Assembly: GCA_913009475.1 (NCBI GenBank)
Contig: CAJVYJ010000049.1
Span: 1 to 10,661 of the forward strand
Source: an uncultured Actinomycetes bacterium
GTDB taxonomy: Bacteria; Actinomycetota; Aquicultoria; CAJVYJ01
Length of the DNA stretch: 10,661 nt
Direction of reading: 5' to 3'
The notes under the pieces were generated by a model. It had not been told where the DNA came from. It saw nothing but the letters and a program-made list of their open reading frames with translations, and made no database searches. A program made the position numbers and the translations under genes. Shown piece after piece: positions 4,865-10,661 of this stretch. The first letter of the stretch is position 1; each line of letters starts with the position of its first letter.

Positions 4865-5515
4865 CTAACCTAGTTGCAGTAACCGTTTTAGTTTGGTGAT
4901 TGAAGAATTCGATACCACGATTTGTACGCCGTCACCTAATTCAAAAGTTGTTCCCAGGCCGGGAATAAAAGGATGGCCATGGCGGACAATTGCCGCTACC
5001 ATTATTTCTCTATGAACATTTAGGTCCATTACTTTTTTGCCGACCAAGGAAGGCCCAATTTCACTTTCAACCAAATCAACTTCACCGCTGCCGAAACTCA
5101 TATGGCGCACAAGTTCTCGATGCAATATAAGGTCTTTTATCTTATTGGCGGCCCAGGATGTTGAGGAGATACACTGGACGCCTAAATGTTGATACAATCT
5201 CTCTCTAATCGGGTCGTATATTCTGGCTATTACCTTAGGTACTCGAAAGCGATTTTTTGCTACTAAGGCTCCGACGATGTTTGTATTATCGCCGTTGGTT
5301 ACGGCAATGAAAGCATCGGCTTTTAAAATGCCGGCTTTTTCAAGAACGTCTTCGTCGAATCCTACGCCTACGACCTTACGGCCCTTAAAGGTTCTTAATA
5401 ATCGATCAAAAGATTCCGGGTTTTTATCGATGATAGTGACATCATGGCCTTCAAGCGTGAGCACTTTAGCCAGTTGTGAGCCGACTCGACCACATCCCAT
5501 AATGACTATGAACAT
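4865..5515 (-). CDS. trkA: TrkA-type K+ transport regulator, first copy
   Basis: The 216-residue product has the same TrkA-N plus TrkA-C layout as its downstream neighbour. GCGRVG (7-12) and D30 form the NAD-binding site, VTNGDNTN (72-79) follows strand 4, and VIARIYDPIRERLYQ (95-109) is the typical RCK interface; the TrkA-C domain begins at about 135. It is clearly paralogous to, but diverged from, the next gene, so the two may form a hetero-oligomeric gating ring. Adjacent pairs of single-unit TrkA genes are known, for example ceoB/ceoC in mycobacteria. It begins 18 bases after the ATPase stop, with a perfect AGGAGG site (5521-5526) five bases before its ATG. Confidence 0.93.
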   Translation of the reverse strand: MFIVIMGCGRVGSQLAKVLTLEGHDVTIIDKNPESFDRLLRTFKGRKVVGVGFDEDVLEKAGILKADAFIAVTNGDNTNIVGALVAKNRFRVPKVIARIYDPIRERLYQHLGVQCISSTSWAANKIKDLILHRELVRHMSFGSGEVDLVESEIGPSLVGKKVMDLNVHREIMVAAIVRHGHPFIPGLGTTFELGDGVQIVVSNSSITKLKRLLQLG

Positions 5516-5533
5516 AAACGCCTCCTGTAATGG

Positions 5534-8290
5534 TTAGGAAAAAAATCGCCTAACAATTGCTTTACGTAATTCATCAGCTAGAAAAATCAACGGGGCTCCG
5601 GCAAAAAGAAAGAGCCAGTCCGTTATAGATATTGGCGCTAACTCGAACCAAGATCTAAAAGGTTCTGCATAAACAAATAATATACCTAAAGTGACTTCAG
5701 TCGCCATAGCAAATAATAATAATCGATTTTTTAGCATTCCGATTTTAAAAACCGATGTTCTTTCAGTGCGAACCGCGAAACCGTTACCTATTTGAGAGGT
5801 GATGATGCCGACAAAAGACATAGTTGTGGCTTTTACATAGACAAGGTTATGGCGATAAACGGATGCGCCGGAAAGTCCCAGATGTACAATTTTATTCATA
5901 TCAAAGCCATTCTTAAAGAACATATACAAGAAACCTGACATGGCGACAATTGTTTCCAATGGTCCGAGAAAAAAGTAAGCGCGCAGCAGGACTTTAAGAT
6001 TTAATAAGCGCTCGTTTTTATCTCGCGGCGGCAAGTCCATGACGCCGGGGTCGGGTAGTTCCGTTCCCAGTGCTAAGGCCGGTAACATATCCGTGCCCAG
6101 GTCGATCGCCAATATTTGCATGATTGTCAAGGGCAGCGGAATATTAAAGATGGCCATTAGTATAAAAGGTATGATCTCCGGAATATTGGAGGCGAAAATA
6201 TAGGTCACGAATTTACGAATATTATCGAAGACGGCTCTACCTTCTTCGATAGCATAGACAATAGAGGCGAAGTTATCATCCGTTAGGATCATATCAGCTG
6301 ATTCCTTGGCTACATCGGTTCCCGTAATCCCCATCGCTACACCGATATCGGCTCGCTTCAAGGCGGGCGCGTCATTAACGCCGTCACCCGTCACCGCGAC
6401 GACCTCGCCGTGGTCCTTTAAAATCGAAACGACTCTCATTTTATGTTCCGGTGCTACGCGGGCGAAAATAACTTCTTTGTCATATATGTCTTTCGCCAGA
6501 TCTTCGTCGCTTATTTTATCAAGCTCGGCGCCGGTTATTATCATAACGTTGTCTTTGACAATGTTTATTTTTCTGGCAATGGATTCCGCGGTCAAGCCGT
6601 AGTCGCCGGTTATCATAATTATACGTATACCGGCTCTTTTACATTCTTTTACCGCCGCGGAAACTTCATCTCTGGGCGGGTCCATCATCGCCATAAGGCC
6701 CACGAATATAAGGTCTTTTTCTACCTCTTCCGCGTTTCCTATATCCAGATCTTCATCAACCTCACGAAAAGCCATTCCCAAGACTCGCAATGATTCTCTG
6801 GCGTAAGTGTCGTTCTGGGACATTATATTGTCTCGGTCTTCATCTGATAAAGGCTTTACGCCTTCAGAAGTCGATATTTGAGTGCAAAGATCCAGCACTT
6901 CTTTGGGTGAGCCTTTTACATAGGCGATTTTACAGGTATCGGAAAAATTTATTGTGGTCATGCGTTTTCTTTTAGAGTCAAAAGGGATCTCGGAAAAGCG
7001 TGGATATTTCTTAAGTTCACTATTATATATAAACCCTGATTTTTCCGCCGCTACCAATAGCGCGGCTTCGGTCGGGTCGCCCAGTATCTTCCATGATTTA
7101 TTTTCCGCGGATGGAGGTACTAACCTGGCATTGTTACAAAATGACGCTGCCTTGGACAGCAGTGTTAAAGATGGCTTATACTTATCAGGCAAAGTTTTTG
7201 TATCCAGCAGAAAATCACCAGTTGGCTCATAACCTGCGCCGGTTACTTGTATACTTTGATAATCGACCCATACTTCCCGGACTGTCATTTCGTTTTGGGT
7301 CAACGTACCGGTTTTATCAGTACAGATAAACGTAGTTGAGCCTAATGTCTCTACGGATGAAAGTTTTTTGACCAACGCATTGCGACCGGCCATGCGTTGT
7401 ACTCCCATAGCCAGTGATAGGGTAATGGTTGGGAGAAGACCCTCGGGTACATTGGCGACAATAATGCCGACAGCGAACAAGAAACTTTCAGTTAAGGGAA
7501 AGCCAACTGAACGGCCGATAAAAAAGAAGAGAACGCCGAGCCCGATAGCCAAGGCCGCTACTAACCTTGTCACCTTTTCCATCTGTTTTTGCAGTGGACT
7601 TTGTTCCGGCTTGACCGCTTGTGCCAATGTGGCGATTTTACCGAATTGAGTATCCATGCCGGTTCTTATAACTATGGCCCGGCCGTTTCCGGTAGCGACT
7701 GAGGTACCGGCAAAAATAAGGTTGGGCGCTTCAGTAGAAGGAACATCTTCTAAAAAAGCATCAGCGCTGCGGCGCACGGGTTCTGACTCTCCGGTCAATA
7801 TAGAATTATTGGCGCGCATTTCAAATTCCTGTATTACGCGGCAATCAGCCGATATATTATCGCCTTCTTCAAGTACAAGCAGGTCGCCGGGGACCAATTC
7901 TTCCGCTAAAACATGTTTTTGCTCATTGTCTCTAACCACCATAGCGTAGGCGGGCAAAAGTTTTTTTAGAGCCTCTGTCGCTTTCTCGGCCTTAAACTCT
8001 TGCCAAAAACTGAAGGCGGCATTGATAATAATAACAGCGAATATGGCCCAACCTAATTGAGGCATATTGCCCACGAAAGACAGGATACCGCCGACCCATA
8101 GCAATATTGCGAACAGGTGGACAAGATTACCCAAAAATTTGTAGATTAATGGGGTTTTCTTTATCTCGGCCAACTGGTTGAAGCCATATTTTTCCTGTCG
8201 GGTTCTGACTTCATCAGCGTTTAAACCCTTTAAGCTGGTACCAAGCTTTTTTAGTAGTTCCTCGTTAGTTAATTGATAATATTCTTTCAT
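5534..8290 (-). CDS. P-type cation-transporting ATPase, Na+/K+ (type IIC)-like
   Basis: A 918-residue P-type ATPase using ATP to move cations across the cytoplasmic membrane. Order: N-terminal cation-ATPase domain (YYQLTNEELLKKLGTS), M1-M2, actuator domain with TGES (166-169), M3-M4, phosphorylation loop CTDKTGTLT with phosphorylated D325, nucleotide domain with KGSP, hinge MITGDYGLTAESIA and TGDGVNDAPALKRADIGVAMG, then M5-M10. The M4 motif VANVPEGLLPT (E283), M5 SNIPEIIPF and M6 IDLGTDMLPA match Na+/K+- and H+/K+-ATPases much better than SERCA (AAIPEGLP). Ions are therefore probably Na+ and/or K+, although Ca2+ or H+ cannot be excluded. I chose ATG 8290; the TTG at 8296 would add two residues and lies almost on the predicted transcription start. 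It heads an operon with two K+-channel regulators, supporting a role in monovalent-cation balance. Confidence 0.93.
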   Translation of the reverse strand: MKEYYQLTNEELLKKLGTSLKGLNADEVRTRQEKYGFNQLAEIKKTPLIYKFLGNLVHLFAILLWVGGILSFVGNMPQLGWAIFAVIIINAAFSFWQEFKAEKATEALKKLLPAYAMVVRDNEQKHVLAEELVPGDLLVLEEGDNISADCRVIQEFEMRANNSILTGESEPVRRSADAFLEDVPSTEAPNLIFAGTSVATGNGRAIVIRTGMDTQFGKIATLAQAVKPEQSPLQKQMEKVTRLVAALAIGLGVLFFFIGRSVGFPLTESFLFAVGIIVANVPEGLLPTITLSLAMGVQRMAGRNALVKKLSSVETLGSTTFICTDKTGTLTQNEMTVREVWVDYQSIQVTGAGYEPTGDFLLDTKTLPDKYKPSLTLLSKAASFCNNARLVPPSAENKSWKILGDPTEAALLVAAEKSGFIYNSELKKYPRFSEIPFDSKRKRMTTINFSDTCKIAYVKGSPKEVLDLCTQISTSEGVKPLSDEDRDNIMSQNDTYARESLRVLGMAFREVDEDLDIGNAEEVEKDLIFVGLMAMMDPPRDEVSAAVKECKRAGIRIIMITGDYGLTAESIARKINIVKDNVMIITGAELDKISDEDLAKDIYDKEVIFARVAPEHKMRVVSILKDHGEVVAVTGDGVNDAPALKRADIGVAMGITGTDVAKESADMILTDDNFASIVYAIEEGRAVFDNIRKFVTYIFASNIPEIIPFILMAIFNIPLPLTIMQILAIDLGTDMLPALALGTELPDPGVMDLPPRDKNERLLNLKVLLRAYFFLGPLETIVAMSGFLYMFFKNGFDMNKIVHLGLSGASVYRHNLVYVKATTMSFVGIITSQIGNGFAVRTERTSVFKIGMLKNRLLLFAMATEVTLGILFVYAEPFRSWFELAPISITDWLFLFAGAPLIFLADELRKAIVRRFFS

Positions 8291-8299
8291 TAACAAGCA

Positions 8300-8328
8300 A
8301 AAATACTAGCAATGGGCGACAGTGTCAA
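8300..8328 (-). promoter_or_regulatory. Promoter of the ATPase-trkA-trkA operon
   Basis: On the minus strand a perfect TTGACA (8328-8323) and a TATTTT box (8305-8300) are 17 bases apart. The expected start at about 8293 leaves only three bases before the ATG at 8290, and there is no Shine-Dalgarno sequence. The ATPase message is thus nearly leaderless. The promoter lies in the 64-bp gap after the polymerase gene, separating the two units. Confidence 0.65.
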
Positions 8329-8354
8329 TATTAATTTACGTTAACTTTATGTTA

Positions 8355-9053
8355 CTATATGTCGATTTTCATCATCGGCAGTTCCAGACGCTGTCGCTTG
8401 TTTTCACCTTTTAGTAGGATTTGTTCCCGATAAGGAGCGTCACCGCGCGCGTTTTCATGTTGGGTCTGCGGCTTTGCCGGCATGGCGCTAAGGTGGTGTA
8501 AGGTATGTTTTCCGAAACGGGCGTTGATTTTATCTATCGCCTCATATAAGCGTCTTAAATATATAATTTTAACCGGGTTTTCAAAGAGCGACAGCTGCAT
8601 GTTTGGATTTGATGTAAGTTCGGCCAGGACTACGCCGGTGGAACGGTATTGCCATTTGTTTTTATATAGCCGATTAAATAACTCTTTTAGGAAAGGAAAG
8701 ATATCCGCCGGGTAAGCGGTGGGGCGGTTTAATTTAACCTCCAATCCTTCTGTTTGGAAGTTTTGCCGACGCAGAAATATTATCAGGCGTTCAGCACTCA
8801 ACTTGTGGCGTCTCGCTTTAATACAGGCATTTTCCAAATTACGGGAGAGCCGGCTATAAATAAAATCTTGGTCACTGGACGGCGGCGTGAAGGTCTTGGT
8901 CTTACTAATACTTTTGTAGCTGGTTTTACCCTCCGCTATTACCGGGTAGACGCTTTCCCCGTTTAATTCGCGCCATATCTCCATATAAGGTTTAGAAACA
9001 TGTTTTTTTATAAAGTTGAAATCGGTTTTAGCGTAATCAAGCGCGGTAAGTAT
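8355..9053 (-). CDS. Y-family DNA polymerase, C-terminal part after in-frame UGA
   Basis: This stretch continues the frame of the upstream polymerase fragment with no shift: after the UGA the residues ILTALDYAKTDFN complete the helix-hairpin-helix segment, then KPYMEIWRELNGESVYP leads into the little-finger (IMS C-terminal) domain. KTFTPPSSDQDFIYSRLS, ENACIKARR and NRPTAYP are typical of UmuC-like polymerases. QLSLF lies at residues 357-361 of the full-length numbering and matches the beta-clamp-binding motif (QLNLF in E. coli UmuC). The tail LLKGENKRQRLELPMM is also family-like. If translated separately it could start at ATG 8984 (209 residues), but no ribosome-binding site precedes that codon. 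By itself it lacks the catalytic palm, so it is either a pseudogene remnant or reached by readthrough. It ends in TAG. Confidence 0.88.
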   Translation of the reverse strand: MLTALDYAKTDFNFIKKHVSKPYMEIWRELNGESVYPVIAEGKTSYKSISKTKTFTPPSSDQDFIYSRLSRNLENACIKARRHKLSAERLIIFLRRQNFQTEGLEVKLNRPTAYPADIFPFLKELFNRLYKNKWQYRSTGVVLAELTSNPNMQLSLFENPVKIIYLRRLYEAIDKINARFGKHTLHHLSAMPAKPQTQHENARGDAPYREQILLKGENKRQRLELPMMKIDI

Positions 9054-9056
9054 TCA
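9054..9056 (-). other. In-frame UGA at the conserved helix-hairpin-helix glycine
   Basis: Codon 204 of the polymerase frame is TGA, between AYLKKL and ILTALDYA. Family members read LKKLGI at this place, so the expected residue is glycine, and GGA to TGA is a single base change. The codons on both sides stay open and conserved for hundreds of bases. Confidence 0.9.
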
Positions 9057-9665
9057 CAGTTTTTTTAAATAAGCGGTAGTGTTGGGCCCGATGCCCCAAA
9101 CTTTTTCCACCGGCGTCTTTTTTAAGACTAAATGAATCAAGCGTCCGGGTAAGATGGTAAGGCCGCCCGGTTTGCGATAACTTGAGGACAGCTTAGCTAA
9201 TCCTTTGCTTAAACTTAAACCAACGGAGACGCTTAGCCCCAACTCATTAGTAACTGTCTTTTGGATATTGTCGGCAATCTGAGAATAAGAAGCGCGTAGA
9301 GGTCGGCGCAGTCCGGTCAGGTCGGCAAAAGCTTCATCAATCGAGTACTCTTCCACTATGGGGGTGAAGCGGCGGATAATCGCGAACATGTTTATAGAGA
9401 AAAGACTGTAGGTCTCATAGTCAGAAGGCAGTATTACCGCGTCGGGGCAGATCTTTTTAACCTCAAACAAGCGCATACCGCGTTTAACGCCCATAGCTTT
9501 AGCCTTATAGCTGGCGGCCGCGACAATGCCGCGTTCCTTGCCGGTGATGACCGGCTTGCCCTTAAGCTCCGGATGAATGGCCTGTTCGCATGAGGCAAAA
9601 AAAGCGTCGCCGTCGATGTGGAGGATGGCACGAGGGTAGTTTGAGGTATTTAGCGGAGAAAGCAT
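9054..9665 (-). CDS. Y-family DNA polymerase (UmuC/DinB-like), N-terminal part
   Basis: This is the catalytic half of an error-prone translesion DNA polymerase. ILHIDGDAFFASCEQ carries catalytic D18; the second acidic pair is in EEYSIDEAFADL (D110, E111). KGIVAAASYKAKAMGVKRGM and LPSDYETYSLFS are fingers/palm segments, VSVGLSLSKGLAKLSSSYRKPGGL (about 146-169) is the conserved DNA-contact region, and KVWGIGPNTTAYLKKL (189-203) begins the helix-hairpin-helix. The UGA at codon 204 stops it there; the remaining 232 codons follow in the same frame, and the whole (436 residues) has normal family length. Cut at 203 it would lose the little finger and clamp motif and probably be inactive. It starts 20 bases after the S24 peptidase gene, as in umuDC pairs, so SOS-type regulation is plausible; no good Shine-Dalgarno site is seen. 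Confidence 0.92.
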   Translation of the reverse strand: MLSPLNTSNYPRAILHIDGDAFFASCEQAIHPELKGKPVITGKERGIVAAASYKAKAMGVKRGMRLFEVKKICPDAVILPSDYETYSLFSINMFAIIRRFTPIVEEYSIDEAFADLTGLRRPLRASYSQIADNIQKTVTNELGLSVSVGLSLSKGLAKLSSSYRKPGGLTILPGRLIHLVLKKTPVEKVWGIGPNTTAYLKKL

Positions 9666-9685
9666 AGGGGACTTTGAATTTGTAA

Positions 9686-10577
9686 CTAAATTTTATATTT
9701 TCTGATGACTGCTTTGACGACGGCAGAAATTTTTAGTTCGCTTTCCGGTCGTATAGTCTTATATTTTTTGTTTGCTGGTTTTAGTACCGGTCGCTTACCT
9801 TCAAAGTGAGGGTATTTCATAGTCCATTCGTTGTCAACTTCGGCGACGACAATGTCGCCTTCCTTAATCTTATTTGTTCTTTCTACTAGGACTAGGTCGC
9901 CCGGCATGATGCCCGCGTCGATCATCGAGTCACCCTGCACAGTCAGCATAAAGAGTGTGCCTTTGACTAGACCAAGCAAGAGCTTTGTGGATGCCAAGAT
10001 TGAGCCTTTCTTTAGTTCACCTTGCTTTGTCCTATATGTAGTAAATAGCTCTTTTATTGACTGCCAGCGGGCGCTCCACATTGTCCCGCTAGAAACCTTT
10101 CTGCGGAATGAGAGCAACGAGCCTTCTGGATGTAATAACTGCTCCTTGCGGCTCTTAACCATTGTTGGCACAGAGAGGCCTGCTGACATTAAGAATGCCC
10201 TGAGCACAGCCTGGGCAGATGTTGGGAGCATAAATTCGCCCATAACTGGCACATTTGTAAAACCAAGGCTATGTACCCCTGCCTTACTCTGCACTAAAAG
10301 GTTGCTAAAATCTATTGTGCCTGCTGATATATTTAATATACCTTTCACTAAAGGCGCCACTATGTCAGCATTTGCAGCTCCGGCAAATCCCAGCCCTCCG
10401 AACAGCACTCCACCGATTATTGTGCCAAGTATCAACATCTTTGCGCGACGCTGGCCAAACCATTGCAACGTGCGAAGCGGAACCATGAACAATAATGACA
10501 ATGCCGGGTTGGAATTTATCACTCCCTTAAATGTCCCGAGCCAGCTGCCAGCAAGCCAGTTATCAAATTTTACTCTA
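9686..10577 (-). CDS. S24 (LexA/UmuD-type) peptidase domain with unusual N-terminal extension, 5' end missing
   Basis: The last 90 residues are an S24 serine peptidase domain: LTVQGDSMIDAGIMPGD has the catalytic serine (S223 of the 302-residue open frame), VERTNKIKEGDIVVAEVDNEWTMKY has the catalytic lysine (K260), and the end AVVKAVIRKYKI is typical of candidate-phyla LexA-like proteins. S24 proteins cleave themselves when RecA filaments form; LexA represses SOS genes and UmuD activates its polymerase partner, and this gene directly precedes a polymerase. Odd points: no Ala-Gly or Cys-Gly cleavage site is visible before the serine, no helix-turn-helix is recognisable, and about 200 hydrophobic residues (with a possible membrane segment LILGTIIGGVLFGGLGFAGA near 54-73) come first. 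Codon preference changes near 9950-10000. The first six residues of the open frame (MCSSDL) are translated adapter. An internal ATG at 10081 would give a UmuD-sized 131-residue product. Fusion and chimeric assembly are both possible. Confidence 0.75.
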
Positions 10578-10578
10578 A

Positions 10579-10643
10579 GATCGGAAGAGCACACGTCTGA
10601 ACTCCAGTCACACTGATATATCTCGTATGCCGTCTTCTGCTTG
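10579..10643 (+). other. Illumina TruSeq indexed (P7) adapter, contamination
   Basis: All 65 bases match the TruSeq indexed adapter: the GATCGGAAGAGC start, the index ACTGATAT at 10612-10619, and the final ATCTCGTATGCCGTCTTCTGCTTG. Open frames crossing it on either strand (ending EEHTSELQSH or starting MCSSDL) are artefacts familiar from contaminated databases. Confidence 0.99.
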
Positions 10644-10661
10644 AAAAAAAAAAAAAAAAAC
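10644..10661 (+). other. Poly-A read-through after adapter
   Basis: Seventeen A residues and a final C follow the adapter. Such runs are what an Illumina read gives after passing the end of the P7 oligonucleotide, so this is not a genomic poly-A tract. Confidence 0.92.

Noticed and set aside
8291..8296. TTG start for the ATPase
   Set aside because: Adds only two residues, has no ribosome-binding site and falls at or before the predicted transcription start.
62..10577. Genetic code 25 (UGA = glycine) for the whole contig
   Set aside because: Long Gly-rich genes, including the ATPase, contain no internal UGA, whereas code-25 genomes use UGA frequently; kept only as a low-probability explanation for the polymerase codon.
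9831..10616. 261-residue open frame on the + strand opposite the S24 gene
   Set aside because: Ser/Thr/Pro/Asn-rich shadow of the coding strand; it reads into the adapter (EEHTSELQSH), a known artefact.

Overview
This is a bacterial contig end-capped by sequencing adapters. Bases 4-61 match the Illumina TruSeq universal adapter and 10579-10643 match a TruSeq indexed adapter (index ACTGATAT) followed by a poly-A run. Only about 62-10577 is biological. Gene content (FG-GAP/VCBS repeat protein, DUF501-Ppx pair, short intergenic palindromes, a Y-family polymerase of a type I associate with candidate-phyla genomes, -35/-10 promoters placed almost on start codons) suggests an uncultured bacterium from a metagenome, possibly Patescibacteria/CPR. 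That placement is inference and weak. The standard code with TAG and TAA stops dominates.

Layout: the left part (63-4092) is read on the + strand and the right part (4194-10577) on the - strand, converging at about 4093-4193. On the left are (1) the 3' end of a calcium-binding FG-GAP repeat surface protein; (2) about 520 bp of non-coding DNA full of inverted repeats; (3) a DUF501 protein overlapping an Ppx/GppA phosphatase; (4) a REP-like inverted repeat beside tRNA-Leu(UAA) and a strong hairpin; (5) about 370 bp of short repeats and palindromes; (6) a complete HigBA toxin-antitoxin module with promoter and likely operator.

On the right, read leftwards, are (7) an S24 (LexA/UmuD-type) peptidase domain with a strange hydrophobic N-terminal extension that runs into the adapter; (8) a UmuC-like Y-family DNA polymerase interrupted by one in-frame UGA exactly where the family has a helix-hairpin-helix glycine; (9) a three-gene operon of a P-type ATPase resembling the Na+/K+ (type IIC) group and two TrkA-type NAD-binding K+ transport regulators.

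The last operon reads as a cation (K+/Na+) homeostasis unit, the S24-polymerase pair as an SOS/umuDC-like mutagenesis unit, and DUF501-Ppx as a polyphosphate/(p)ppGpp housekeeping pair. The items most worth checking are the UGA in the polymerase, the possible chimera or fusion at the right end, the leaderless HigB, and the family of GGGTCA...TTGACA repeats. No clearly new multi-gene system is visible.
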